From an uncultured Eubacteriaceae bacterium (GTDB lineage: Bacteria; Bacillota; Clostridia; Eubacteriales; Eubacteriaceae): 12,966 nucleotides of DNA. The notes below the pieces were generated by a model. It ran no database searches. It was not told the DNA's origin and was given only the letters and a program-made list of their open reading frames with translations. Each line of letters opens with the position of its first letter. Positions within the stretch are counted from its first letter, which is position 1. Below are positions 1 to 7,422 of the stretch, in pieces. The position numbers and the translations under genes were made by a program. The DNA is taken from positions 1 through 12,966 of the forward strand of contig CANQNI010000028.1 in NCBI GenBank assembly GCA_947625175.1, given 5' to 3'.

Positions 1-146
1 GCCATAACAAAGGTAACGGCAACACCCATACCTATTGCTGTATTGACTTCTTTTGAAACACCTAGGAATGGACAAATTCCTAGGAATCGAGAAAATATAA
101 AGTTCTGTACAAATATTCCACTGATTAGGATTAATATTACTCTCAC
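1..146 (-). CDS. rnfA: RnfA, membrane subunit of the Rnf complex (partial, C-terminus outside window)
   Basis: Only the first 48 codons are present. RnfA is an integral membrane subunit of the ferredoxin:NAD+ oxidoreductase that pumps Na+ or H+. The translation begins [15 protein letters not shown] and continues through [13 protein letters not shown], the conserved N-terminal helix and loop of RnfA/NqrE. Cys25 in GICPF is the position known in this family to ligate, with partners in RnfE, an intramembrane [2Fe-2S] cluster. The start is a GTG at 146-144 that overlaps the rnfE stop (GTGA). A strong GAGGAGG lies at 160-154, seven bases upstream, which fixes this start rather than the out-of-frame ATG at 150. 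Family members are about 190 residues, so most of the gene and probably rnfB lie to the left of the window. Confidence 0.93.
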   Translation of the reverse strand, partial: MRVILILISGIFVQNFIFSRFLGICPFLGVSKEVNTAIGMGVAVTFVM

Positions 147-784
147 GCATTAACCTCCTCAGTTGAAACAGCCTTGCTTTTTTCTTCTTTGCGTTTTTCA
201 AGTTTAACTGTTATCCAGTTAATTATTCCGATTCCAAGACCTAGTACAATAAAGCCACCTGGAGGTAAGATCATTAAGGTAACTGGTTCATAAGCATCTC
301 CAAACAACTGGATACCGAATAAAGAACCAACGCCAAAGATTTCACGGATAGAACCCAGAACGGTTAGAGATAAAGTAAAACCTAAACCCATACCAATTCC
401 ATCCATAAGTGAATTACCAACACTATGGTCAAAAGCAAATGCTTCAGCTCTACCAAGTATAATACAGTTAACAACTATGAGTGGAATATAAAGTCCCAAA
501 GCCTGATCTAATACTGGTATATAAGCTTTTAATACCATTCCGACGATAGTAACAAATGAAGCAATAACAACAATAAAGGCTGGAATACGGATACTATCTG
601 GAATAACTTTTCTTAATGCAGAAATAGTAACGTTTGATCCAATTAACACAAACATGGTTGATAAACCCATTCCTAAACCATTTAAAGCTGCCGTAGTAAC
701 AGCCATGGTAGGACACATTCCTAACAATAATCTGAAAGTTGGATTTTCTTTTATTATCCCGTTGGTTAAATACTTAAAATTCAC
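143..784 (-). CDS. rnfE: RnfE, membrane subunit of the Rnf complex
   Basis: This 213-residue, very hydrophobic protein is the RnfE/NqrD-type subunit, a paralogue of RnfA with about six membrane helices in inverted topology. Family signatures are visible: [17 protein letters not shown] near residues 14-30 and [17 protein letters not shown] near 101-117. Cys24 and Cys107 match the cysteines that in Rnf/Nqr structures bind, together with RnfA, an intramembrane [2Fe-2S] cluster carrying electrons across the membrane. The C-terminus (about 195-213) is charged and probably cytosolic. The start is GTG at 784-782, sharing one base with the rnfG stop (TAGTG) and preceded by GAGGAGG, so translation is probably coupled. 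It overlaps rnfA by four bases. Length and motifs are complete; the alternative NqrD is excluded by the neighbouring RnfC with two ferredoxin motifs. Confidence 0.95.
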   Translation of the reverse strand: MNFKYLTNGIIKENPTFRLLLGMCPTMAVTTAALNGLGMGLSTMFVLIGSNVTISALRKVIPDSIRIPAFIVVIASFVTIVGMVLKAYIPVLDQALGLYIPLIVVNCIILGRAEAFAFDHSVGNSLMDGIGMGLGFTLSLTVLGSIREIFGVGSLFGIQLFGDAYEPVTLMILPPGGFIVLGLGIGIINWITVKLEKRKEEKSKAVSTEEVNA

Positions 785-1395
785 TATTTATCCTCCTCAA
801 TTGCATCTACTGCTTCTGAAGAAGTATTAACACCTTTAGTAATTGCGTTTGAAGTAATAGTAGCTCCACTAATGGCAGCTATTTCGTTTCCTGAAACTTC
901 TCCATTCTTTTCTACTACTACAGGTTCTTTAGCACTGAGGCCTTTGTATTGAGCCTGAAATTCAGATTCAGTTGATCTAGCACCTAGTCCAGCTGTTTCT
1001 CCCTGTTCCAGAACAGAAATTCCAGTAATTTCGCCTTCTGTATTTATTCCAGTTAAAAGTTCTATTTCTCCACCATATCCATTTGGAGTAGTTTTTACAG
1101 TATAACCAATAACTTTATCTCCATCTTTGGCTTCATCAATAGACTGAATAATGTCACTATCTTCTTTGACTTTACTTTTAATCTGTTCTAAGTCATCAAT
1201 TGATTCAAATTCCTTTGCTTCAGGTAAAACTTCCTGTTGAGCCTGTTTATTCTTTTCTTCGTTTTGTTGAGCGATAACTGGAGCAGTTACTTTATTAGTT
1301 ACTGCTAAAAGTAAAGTACAGATAACAGTAATAATAAATAGGATAGCTCCGTATTTTAAAACTACACCCCAATCGATATTTACTTTTTCTTTCAC
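784..1395 (-). CDS. rnfG: RnfG, FMN-carrying extracytoplasmic subunit of the Rnf complex
   Basis: This 203-residue protein has one N-terminal membrane helix (about residues 13-32), a charged Gln/Glu/Lys-rich linker (about 43-90) and an extracytoplasmic FMN-binding domain. Near the C-terminus is the motif ISGATITS; Thr179 in SGAT is the expected residue for covalent FMN attachment through a phosphoester bond by the flavin transferase ApbE. TPNGYGGEI and GLGAR near 103-140 are further RnfG/NqrC family features. No apbE gene is in the window. The protein passes electrons between RnfD and the membrane FeS site. The start is GTG at 1395-1393, overlapping the rnfD stop as GTGA, with GAGG seven to ten bases upstream; no better start is available in frame with the conserved helix. 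Size is typical for clostridial RnfG. Confidence 0.94.
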   Translation of the reverse strand: MKEKVNIDWGVVLKYGAILFIITVICTLLLAVTNKVTAPVIAQQNEEKNKQAQQEVLPEAKEFESIDDLEQIKSKVKEDSDIIQSIDEAKDGDKVIGYTVKTTPNGYGGEIELLTGINTEGEITGISVLEQGETAGLGARSTESEFQAQYKGLSAKEPVVVEKNGEVSGNEIAAISGATITSNAITKGVNTSSEAVDAIEEDK

Positions 1396-2348
1396 TCAGC
1401 TACCTCTTCTTTCTGAGAAGAAATTCCATAAACTTTAGGCATTGTATATTTTTGAATTAATGGTGCCGCACAGTTCATAAGTAGAATTGAATAAGAAACG
1501 CCTTCAGGGTAACCACCAAATTTTCGTATTATCATGGTTAAAAGACCACAACCCACAGCAAAGATAATTTGTCCTACAGGAGTAGTTGGTGAAGAAACAT
1601 AGTCAGTTGCCATAAAGAAAGCACCTAACATTAATCCACCGGCACATAACTGAAAAATTGGATCTTCACCAAAGAATAAAGCCATAACTAAGACAGTAGC
1701 TAAGTAAAATGTAGGAATGCGCCAGCTAATAATACCACGGGCAATTAAATAAATTCCACCGATTAATAGAGCTAGAGCTGAAATTTCCCCTATGGCTCCA
1801 TAGACTCCAGGAAAGCCTAAGAACATTTGCATATTAGAAGGTAGAGCAATATCTAACCCTTCTTTAACGATTCCTAGCGGAGTAGCTTCTGTTGTTACAT
1901 CAACCGGAATATAATTAATTCCAGTCATTCTAGTTGGCCAGGAAGCTAATAAGAATGCTCTACCAGCCAGAGCTGGATTTAAAAAATTATGACCAATTCC
2001 ACCAAATAATTGTTTAACTATTGCAATAGCAAATACAGAACCGATAATACATAACCACCATGGTGCTTTTACTGGTAAATTAAAAGCGATTAAAACACCA
2101 GTAACACAGGCAGATAAATCGGATATAGTAATAGGTTTCTTTCTTAAATATTCAAAGACATATTCAGTCAAAACACAAGTAGCTACACAAATAATAGTTA
2201 TTAATAAGGCTGATATTCCAAATACATAAACAGATACCAGAAATGCAGGTACCAATGCAATTAGAACATTAAGCATTATTTTCTGTGTAGTCAGATCTGA
2301 ACGAATATGAGGAGAGGAAGAAACCCAAAGTTTAGTACCATTTTCCAT
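1392..2348 (-). CDS. rnfD: RnfD, FMN-carrying membrane subunit of the Rnf complex
   Basis: This 318-residue multispanning protein is the RnfD/NqrB-type subunit. Landmarks in order are WVSSSPHIRS (8-17), the GHNFLNPALAGRAFLLASWP stretch (119-138), TTEATPLG (152-159), FFMATDYVSSPTTPVGQ (244-260) and GGYPEGVSYSILLMNCAAP (278-296). Thr156 in EATPL is the position where RnfD/NqrB proteins carry covalent FMN added by ApbE; other residues of the family also bind riboflavin. The protein is thought to be a main element of the ion-translocation path. The ATG start shares one base with the rnfC stop (TAATG), and its own stop overlaps rnfG by four bases, as expected for a tightly coupled operon. Nothing is missing relative to the family. 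The sequence does not let me decide whether Na+ or H+ is carried. Confidence 0.95.
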   Translation of the reverse strand: MENGTKLWVSSSPHIRSDLTTQKIMLNVLIALVPAFLVSVYVFGISALLITIICVATCVLTEYVFEYLRKKPITISDLSACVTGVLIAFNLPVKAPWWLCIIGSVFAIAIVKQLFGGIGHNFLNPALAGRAFLLASWPTRMTGINYIPVDVTTEATPLGIVKEGLDIALPSNMQMFLGFPGVYGAIGEISALALLIGGIYLIARGIISWRIPTFYLATVLVMALFFGEDPIFQLCAGGLMLGAFFMATDYVSSPTTPVGQIIFAVGCGLLTMIIRKFGGYPEGVSYSILLMNCAAPLIQKYTMPKVYGISSQKEEVAE

Positions 2349-3673
2349 TATTTTCTTCCTTTTTGGGCAAGTGCACGTTTAGCTGTTCTAAAGGTTGATA
2401 ATAAAGGTCGCTTTGCTGGACAAACAAAAGCACAACTTCCGCACTCAATACAATCCTTAACATGGAGTGCATCACATTCATCCCAGTCATCTTGAAGAGC
2501 ATAGGCTGAGATTTGATAAGGTTGTAATCTTATAGGACATACCTCAGTACATTTTCCACATTTAATACAATCAGTTGGTTCTGGTAGTTGAGCCTGTTCC
2601 GGAGTAAAACAAAGAATTCCGGAAGTTGATTTAATTACAGGTACTTCTGTTGTAAACTGGGCTACCCCCATCATTGGACCACCTGAGATAATTTTTCCTG
2701 GTTCAACTTTAAAACCACCACATTGATCAATTACTTCCTGAAATGGTGTTCCAAGGCGCACTAACATATTTTGTGGATTATTAACAGCTTCCCCAGTACA
2801 GGTTAATAAAGTTTCATAAAAAGGTTGTCCCGTTTGAAAAGAAGTTGCTATCTGAGCAGCTGTACCAACATTATTAACGACCACTCCGGCATCAGCTGGA
2901 AGTCCACCTGATGGAACCTCTCTTCCGGTTGTAGCAGTAATTAACTGTTTTTCTGCTCCCTGAGGATATTTAGTCTTTAATGGAACAACTTCAATATTAC
3001 TTTCATTTTCAGCAGCTTTAGTCATTATTTCAATAGCTTCCGGTTTATTATCTTCAATTCCGATTTTGCCATTGTTAACACCAAGAGCATGCATAATAAT
3101 TTTTAAACCCTCTATAACTTTATCAGGATAATCTTTCATTAAACGATCATCACAGGTAATATAAGGTTCACATTCCGCTCCGTTTAAGACTACTGTATCA
3201 ACTGATTTTCCTTCAGGAATGGTAAGTTTAACATGTGTCGGGAAAGTAGCTCCACCTATACCAACCAGGCCAAATTCCTTAATATAATTAACAACTTCTT
3301 CCGGTGTTAATGTTTCATAATGAGGCGGAATTTCTAAATCTGGCGGTAATTCATCTTTACCATCATTTTCTATAATAACCGACTCAACCAGCTCTCCATT
3401 AGGATGTTGCCTTGGCTCAACTGCTTTTACTTTTCCAGAAACGGAAGAGTGTATTGGGACTGAAACAAAGCCCTGAGCCTCGCCAATCTTTTGGCCCAAA
3501 TAAACATGATCACCTCGTTTAACAACAGGTTTACAAGGTGCGCCAATATGCATCGACATTGGAATAATTACTTCATTTGGAACTTCAGCAATTACTAATG
3601 GTTTATCTTTTGTCGCTTCTTTAGATTGCGGTGGATGAGAACCACCACGAAAAGTTGCTAAATTAGGACTCAA
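2348..3673 (-). CDS. rnfC: RnfC, NADH/ferredoxin-side subunit of the Rnf complex
   Basis: RnfC is the cytoplasmic, membrane-associated subunit that binds NAD(H) and FMN and passes electrons into the complex. The 441-residue product starts with the typical FRGGSHPP (8-15), then a barrel-sandwich domain, GIGGATFPTHVK (138-149) and NGAECEPYITCDDRLM (164-179) of the nucleotide/FMN-binding domain, and YPQGAEKQLI (236-245). Two [4Fe-4S] motifs follow: Cys369/372/375/379 and Cys408/411/414/418, each ending in CP. The long C-terminal repeats seen in some proteobacterial RnfC are absent, as usual in Firmicutes. The start is a TTG at 3673-3671; an in-frame TAG lies five codons upstream and no ATG or GTG precedes the conserved FRGG motif, so TTG is the likely start, with only a weak AGAAAGAGA upstream. 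The gene begins 17 bases after the aminopeptidase stop. Confidence 0.95.
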   Translation of the reverse strand: MSPNLATFRGGSHPPQSKEATKDKPLVIAEVPNEVIIPMSMHIGAPCKPVVKRGDHVYLGQKIGEAQGFVSVPIHSSVSGKVKAVEPRQHPNGELVESVIIENDGKDELPPDLEIPPHYETLTPEEVVNYIKEFGLVGIGGATFPTHVKLTIPEGKSVDTVVLNGAECEPYITCDDRLMKDYPDKVIEGLKIIMHALGVNNGKIGIEDNKPEAIEIMTKAAENESNIEVVPLKTKYPQGAEKQLITATTGREVPSGGLPADAGVVVNNVGTAAQIATSFQTGQPFYETLLTCTGEAVNNPQNMLVRLGTPFQEVIDQCGGFKVEPGKIISGGPMMGVAQFTTEVPVIKSTSGILCFTPEQAQLPEPTDCIKCGKCTEVCPIRLQPYQISAYALQDDWDECDALHVKDCIECGSCAFVCPAKRPLLSTFRTAKRALAQKGRK

Positions 3674-3690
3674 TGATTTCTCTTTCTAGT

Positions 3691-5094
3691 TTAATCAAAT
3701 TTACTTAAAAATGCTAAATAAGCTTTATAGGTCATGTATGTATCAGCTTTAGAGGTTAATTCAAATGGAGAGTGCATGGATAAAACTGGTGTTCCACAGT
3801 CAACTACATCCATTCCATAATTAGCCAGCATAAACGCTACTGTTCCTCCTCCACCAACATCAACTTTTCCTAATTCACCTGTCTGCCAGGCAACATCTTC
3901 TGAATCTAAACAATCTCTGAGTTTAGCTAAGAATTCAGGATGAGCATCATTTGATCCTGATTTTCCTCTAGAACCTCCATATTTATTGATAGCAACTCCT
4001 TGCCCCAGATACGAAGAATTGGTTTTATCGAAAACATCAGGGAAGGATGGATCAAAAGCTCCAGTTACATCAGCTGAAAGACAAGCTGAATTTTTAAGAG
4101 CTCTTCTTAAAGATAACTCAGAATTTTCCACTCCAAGCAATACACAAATTTCAGCCAGTTCATTTTCGAAGAATCTTGACTGCAATCCAGTATTACCATA
4201 GCTTCCAATTTCTTCTTTATCAGCCAGGATTATACAAGCTGTTCTCTTTGGAGTTTCTTCAACTTTTAGGATAGCTTCTAGAGCAGCATAAGAACAAACA
4301 CGGTCATCTTGCGCATAAGCTCCAACCATACTAGAATCAAAGCCAACATCTCTGGCTTTACTGGCTGGTACTGCTTCAAATTCAGCTGACTCAAAATCAG
4401 CTTCAGTTATGTCGTATTTCTTCTGTAATTCTTTTAAAATAGCTTCCTTAACAGCAGTTTTAACTTTATCATCTTCAACTGGAATACTTCCGACTATTAG
4501 ATTTAAGTTTTCTCCGGTAACTACTTCATTAGCCTTTTTCTGCATCTGTTTAGCCGCTAAATGAACTAGAAGATCAGATATGCAAAATACCGGTTGATGT
4601 TCTTTTTCACCAATAGCGATATTGATTACTTTACCGTCTTTTTTAACTACTGTTCCATATAAAGCGAGAGGTTGAGTTACCCACTGATACTTTTTAATCC
4701 CACCGTAATAATGGGTTTTAAAGTAGGCTATATCATCACTTTCATAAAGTGGTTGTGGTTTTAAATCCAGTCTTGGGGAATCAATATGGGAAGCCACAAT
4801 ATTTAAACCGTTCTCTATTGATTCCTCACCTATAACAAATAGAATTAAGGCTTTATTCTTAACCTGTGAATAAACTTTATCTCCAGCTTTGAGTGTTGAA
4901 AATGAGTCTAATGGTCTAAAACCTTTTTTTTCTGCTTCTTTAATTGCATTCTTGCTAAATAGACGTTCTGTTTTAGATTCATCCAGAAAATCCATATACT
5001 TTTTATTATATGAATAGATTTCGTCTTTTAATTCTTTTTTAGCTTTCTTAAAAATAGATTCTCTTTTTAAATTTAAATTTTCTTTCTGAGCCAT
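3691..5094 (-). CDS. apeA: M18-family aminopeptidase (aminopeptidase 1 type)
   Basis: This 467-residue protein is a cytoplasmic metallo-aminopeptidase of family M18, which removes N-terminal residues from peptides and normally uses two divalent metals and forms a dodecamer. The conserved metal and catalytic motifs are all there: ASHIDSPRLD with His103, AQDDR with Asp263/Asp264, DKEEIGS with Glu294/Glu295, SADVT with Asp342, and LSMHSPFE with His441. Between the two catalytic halves lies the usual inserted beta domain (about 110-250). Length and the N-terminal part match the clostridial 'aminopeptidase 1' branch rather than the shorter aminopeptidase 2, so the symbol apeA is by family. The ATG at 5094 has GAGG four bases upstream. 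It is followed after only 17 bases by rnfC, so it may be the first gene of the rnf transcript. Substrate preference cannot be read from the sequence. Confidence 0.93.
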   Translation of the reverse strand: MAQKENLNLKRESIFKKAKKELKDEIYSYNKKYMDFLDESKTERLFSKNAIKEAEKKGFRPLDSFSTLKAGDKVYSQVKNKALILFVIGEESIENGLNIVASHIDSPRLDLKPQPLYESDDIAYFKTHYYGGIKKYQWVTQPLALYGTVVKKDGKVINIAIGEKEHQPVFCISDLLVHLAAKQMQKKANEVVTGENLNLIVGSIPVEDDKVKTAVKEAILKELQKKYDITEADFESAEFEAVPASKARDVGFDSSMVGAYAQDDRVCSYAALEAILKVEETPKRTACIILADKEEIGSYGNTGLQSRFFENELAEICVLLGVENSELSLRRALKNSACLSADVTGAFDPSFPDVFDKTNSSYLGQGVAINKYGGSRGKSGSNDAHPEFLAKLRDCLDSEDVAWQTGELGKVDVGGGGTVAFMLANYGMDVVDCGTPVLSMHSPFELTSKADTYMTYKAYLAFLSKFD

Positions 5095-5133
5095 ATAACC
5101 TCAATAAATAAAATCAAAAATTTACCACACTAT

Positions 5134-5142
5134 ATTATAGCA
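5134..5142 (-). promoter_or_regulatory. Extended -10 promoter for the aminopeptidase (and possibly rnf)
   Basis: On the minus strand the sequence TGCTATAAT occupies 5142-5134, a perfect TATAAT with the TGn extension, 39 bases before the apeA ATG. No good TTGACA-like -35 is found 16-18 bases upstream, which is usual for extended -10 promoters. The region before the gene also carries the GAGG ribosome binding site at 5102-5099. Because only 17 bases separate apeA from rnfC, this is the nearest recognisable promoter for the whole apeA-rnf run. Prediction only. Confidence 0.6.
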
Positions 5143-5183
5143 CTATCGTTGATTGTGACTGATAATAAAGTTGTTTTAGTTAC

Positions 5184-5198
5184 ACAATTAATAATTGT
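5184..5198. promoter_or_regulatory. Perfect AT-rich palindrome, possible operator
   Basis: ACAATTA-A-TAATTGT is a perfect 7+1+7 inverted repeat in the divergent intergenic region. It lies about 40 bases upstream of the minus-strand -10 box and about 85 bases upstream of the aldolase -35 box. The size and symmetry suit a dimeric regulator, but the sequence is AT-rich and could arise by chance. I do not match it confidently to a known regulator consensus. Confidence 0.3.
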
Positions 5199-5283
5199 AA
5201 AGGTTTATCAATTTAATTATGTTCTTTCTACTTTTCAGTTCAGACAAAATATTTTATTTTTAGTTGAAGATAAACAGGAATTC

Positions 5284-5312
5284 TTGAGAGAAGATAGTAA
5301 AAACATTATAAT
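5284..5312 (+). promoter_or_regulatory. Sigma-A-type promoter of the aldolase gene
   Basis: TTGAGA at 5284-5289 and TATAAT at 5307-5312 are separated by exactly 17 bases, one mismatch from the -35 consensus and none from the -10. Transcription would start near 5319, giving a leader of about 23 bases that contains the AGGAGG ribosome binding site at 5330-5335. The leader is too short for a riboswitch. Confidence 0.8.
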
Positions 5313-5329
5313 TAAAAGTAGAAAATCTT

Positions 5330-5335
5330 AGGAGG
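5330..5335 (+). promoter_or_regulatory. Ribosome binding site of the aldolase gene
   Basis: AGGAGG lies six bases before the ATG at 5342. It is a full match to the anti-Shine-Dalgarno core and fixes the start of the aldolase, consistent with strong expression of a glycolytic gene. Confidence 0.9.
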
Positions 5336-5341
5336 CAGTAA

Positions 5342-6217
5342 ATGCTAGTATCCGCAAAAGGAATGCTTGACCAGGCCGTTAAAGGAAAATACGCTGTTGG
5401 TCAATTTAATATTAACAATCTGGAATGGACAAAAGCAGTTCTTAACGCAGCAAACGAAATGAATTCACCAGTTATTTTAGGTGTTTCTGAAGGTGCTGGA
5501 AAATATATGACAGGTTTTAAAACTGTTTCAGCCATGGTTAAGGCAATGATTGAAACCTTAGATATTTCAGTTCCTGTTGCTCTTCACCTGGATCATGGTT
5601 CATATGATGGTGCTTTAGCTGCTATCGACGCTGGTTTCTCATCAATTATGTTTGACGGTTCTTCATTACCTTTTGATGAAAATCTGGAAAAAACCAAATA
5701 CCTTGTAAACTTATGTTATGGTAAAAGCTTATCATTAGAAGCTGAAGTTGGTGGTATTGGTGGAGAAGAAGATGGTGTTACCAGCATGGGCGAAGTTGCT
5801 GATGTTAATGAATGTAAAACTATTGCAGATTTAGGCGTCTCCTGTCTAGCAGCAGGTATTGGTAATATTCATGGTGTTTACCCATCTGACTGGGAAGGCC
5901 TACAGTTTGATGTTTTAGAAAATATCAAAAAAGCTGTTGGCGATATGCCTCTAGTTCTTCATGGTGGAACTGGTATTCCATTAGACCAGATTCAAAAAGC
6001 TATTTCATTAGGTGTTGCTAAAATTAATGTTAATACTGAATGTCAGATTGTTTTTGCAGAAGCAACTCGTCAATATATTGAAGCAGGAAAAGATCTAGAA
6101 GGAAAAGGATTTGACCCGCGTAAACTTCTTGCTCCTGGTTATGATGCAATCGTAGCTAAAGTAAAAGAAAAGATTAAAGAATTTGGTTCTGATAACAAAG
6201 CTAACTTTAAAAACTAA
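5342..6217 (+). CDS. fba: Class II fructose-1,6-bisphosphate aldolase
   Basis: The enzyme reversibly splits fructose 1,6-bisphosphate into dihydroxyacetone phosphate and glyceraldehyde 3-phosphate in glycolysis and gluconeogenesis, using Zn2+. The 291-residue product is full length for the Firmicutes/mycoplasma type. Visible active-site elements are LHLDHG with Asp84 (proton transfer) and His85 (zinc), EAEVG with Glu135, GNIHG with His177 (zinc), VLHGGTG with His207 (zinc) and the phosphate loop, and KINVNTE (227-233) for substrate binding. It is the only plus-strand gene, has its own promoter and terminator, and is therefore a single-gene unit. Tagatose-bisphosphate aldolases (GatY/KbaY) share this fold and most motifs; the lack of any galactitol or tagatose genes nearby favours the glycolytic role, but substrate cannot be proven from sequence. 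Confidence 0.93.
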   Translation: MLVSAKGMLDQAVKGKYAVGQFNINNLEWTKAVLNAANEMNSPVILGVSEGAGKYMTGFKTVSAMVKAMIETLDISVPVALHLDHGSYDGALAAIDAGFSSIMFDGSSLPFDENLEKTKYLVNLCYGKSLSLEAEVGGIGGEEDGVTSMGEVADVNECKTIADLGVSCLAAGIGNIHGVYPSDWEGLQFDVLENIKKAVGDMPLVLHGGTGIPLDQIQKAISLGVAKINVNTECQIVFAEATRQYIEAGKDLEGKGFDPRKLLAPGYDAIVAKVKEKIKEFGSDNKANFKN

Positions 6218-6221
6218 AAAT

Positions 6222-6258
6222 AACAGACTTGAGTAACCCTCAAGTCTGTTTATTTTTT
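6222..6258. terminator. Bidirectional rho-independent terminator between convergent genes
   Basis: A perfect 12-base-pair stem (6222-6233 with 6239-6250) closes a five-base loop (TAACC). On the plus strand it is followed by TATTTTTT, ending aldolase transcription five bases after the stop. On the minus strand the same hairpin is followed by ATTTTTAGTTTTT, so it can also end the ATPase-nitroreductase transcript. The stop codons of the two convergent genes are only 42 bases apart, and the hairpin fills this gap. Confidence 0.93.
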
Positions 6259-6259
6259 C

Positions 6260-6778
6260 TCAAATTTCTGTAATAAAATGATTAAACTCGATGATTTGAC
6301 TATGCATTGGAGATGGCTGGTCATCTTCTGCCGGGTATCCAAGGATTAAAATGTCGTCCAAAACATAATTTGATGGCAAATCAAAAGCCCTAGCAATTTC
6401 TTCGCTATTAAAACCTCGTGCCCAGAGTGAATTTATACTCAAGTCAGTTGCTTCCATCATCATAAAGGTAGTTACAATTGAAGCATCCATTACTCCAGAA
6501 TCAAAATCATCATTAAAATTAGTCGCTTTCCAGCTTTTATCTCTATCATGACAAACCAGTAAAACAACCGGAGCATTAAAGACGTTTTTTGTTAATGAAC
6601 GGATCTTTTCTAAATTCTCTTCTGACTTAATAACAAAGATTCTAACTGGATAGAGATTGGCAGCAGTTGGAGCTAATCTTCCTGCTTCTAAGACCATCTC
6701 AAGTTGCTCCTGACTAACAGGACGGTCTGAAAATTTTCTTGTTGAGTATCTTTTTTCAGCTAATTCATAAAAACTCAT
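6260..6778 (-). CDS. Nitroreductase-family FMN protein
   Basis: This 172-residue protein belongs to the NAD(P)H-dependent, FMN-binding nitroreductase family, whose members reduce quinones, nitro compounds, flavins or unknown physiological acceptors in the cytoplasm. The N-terminus has RYSTRKF (10-16), the typical R-x-S-x-R FMN-phosphate contact, and LAPTAANLYP (35-44), a variant of the usual APSAxNxQPW. Near the C-terminus is LGYPAEDDQPSPMH (146-159), the standard GYP motif, but the usual basic tail after the His is replaced by SQIIEFNHFITEI. It begins eight bases after the subunit D stop, with GAGGG four bases before the ATG, so it is the last gene of the V-ATPase transcript. The fold assignment is firm; the substrate is unknown and a link to ATPase function is only suggested by position. 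Confidence 0.88.
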   Translation of the reverse strand: MSFYELAEKRYSTRKFSDRPVSQEQLEMVLEAGRLAPTAANLYPVRIFVIKSEENLEKIRSLTKNVFNAPVVLLVCHDRDKSWKATNFNDDFDSGVMDASIVTTFMMMEATDLSINSLWARGFNSEEIARAFDLPSNYVLDDILILGYPAEDDQPSPMHSQIIEFNHFITEI

Positions 6779-6786
6779 TTTACCCT

Positions 6787-7422
6787 CTATTTATTTAATT
6801 TTTCTTCATTATGCTTTTTAACTTTCTTAATCCGGAAATGTTCTTCTCTTTCTTTTTCTTCCAGGTTATCTTCAATATAGTGAATAGTTTCAGTTAACTG
6901 AGGAATTTGAATTTTAGAAAGAGCGTTAGCACTCTTGGAAGTCTTTTTAATCTCCTGGGATAATTTGAAAGCCGTATTTTCAACTTCAGCTAGTCTATAG
7001 CTTAACTGTTTAACTTCATTAAACTTTTGCATGGCTACGTCTAAAGCTGGAGAGTTACTCATAAAACCTAATGGAGTTGAAGCGGTTTTACCTTTATTAT
7101 CTAAAACCAGTTCTGGAATATCCACTCCCATTACTGAACGTTTTCTTAGCTGATATTCTTTTTCACTTTCTATTGACATGGTATAATCCATAACATTATT
7201 TATTCCGAGTTCAATAGAGCATTCCTGAAGAGCTTTATAGGCCTCTGAAAAAGTACTTTCAATTTTGCTTTCTAATTCTTCAGCTTCTTCCATTAGTTTA
7301 ATTATTTCTTGTATCAAAACAGTTCTTTTTTTATCTAAAAGATTATAACCTTTAGTTGAAAAAGCAAGTTTTGATTTAGATTTTAAAAGATTGGCTCTGG
7401 TAGGAGTTACTTTTTTAGCCAT
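6787..7422 (-). CDS. atpD: V/A-type ATPase subunit D (central shaft)
   Basis: Subunit D is the long coiled-coil rotor shaft that sits inside the A3B3 head and, with F, links it to the membrane ring. The product begins [13 protein letters not shown], the standard V-type D start with the PTR motif, followed by predicted long helices at both ends (about 12-65 and 115-200) and a short middle section. I set the start at the ATG 7422-7420, giving 211 residues, because GAGG at 7432-7429 stands six bases before it; a TTG four codons upstream (7434) is also in frame but would include that ribosome binding site and lacks one of its own. The gene overlaps the end of subunit B by eight bases. Length is normal for bacterial D subunits. 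Confidence 0.92.
   Translation of the reverse strand: MAKKVTPTRANLLKSKSKLAFSTKGYNLLDKKRTVLIQEIIKLMEEAEELESKIESTFSEAYKALQECSIELGINNVMDYTMSIESEKEYQLRKRSVMGVDIPELVLDNKGKTASTPLGFMSNSPALDVAMQKFNEVKQLSYRLAEVENTAFKLSQEIKKTSKSANALSKIQIPQLTETIHYIEDNLEEKEREEHFRIKKVKKHNEEKLNK

Noticed and set aside
2307..2495. Plus-strand reading frame antisense to the rnfC-rnfD junction.
   Set aside because: It lies opposite well-conserved RnfC and RnfD coding sequence and has no own signals.
5149..5331. A 60-codon plus-strand reading frame before the aldolase gene.
   Set aside because: It starts with TTG, has no ribosome binding site, resembles no family I know, and covers the aldolase promoter and transcription start.
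5319..5341. A riboswitch or other leader RNA before the aldolase.
   Set aside because: The predicted leader is only about 23 bases and contains little besides the ribosome binding site.
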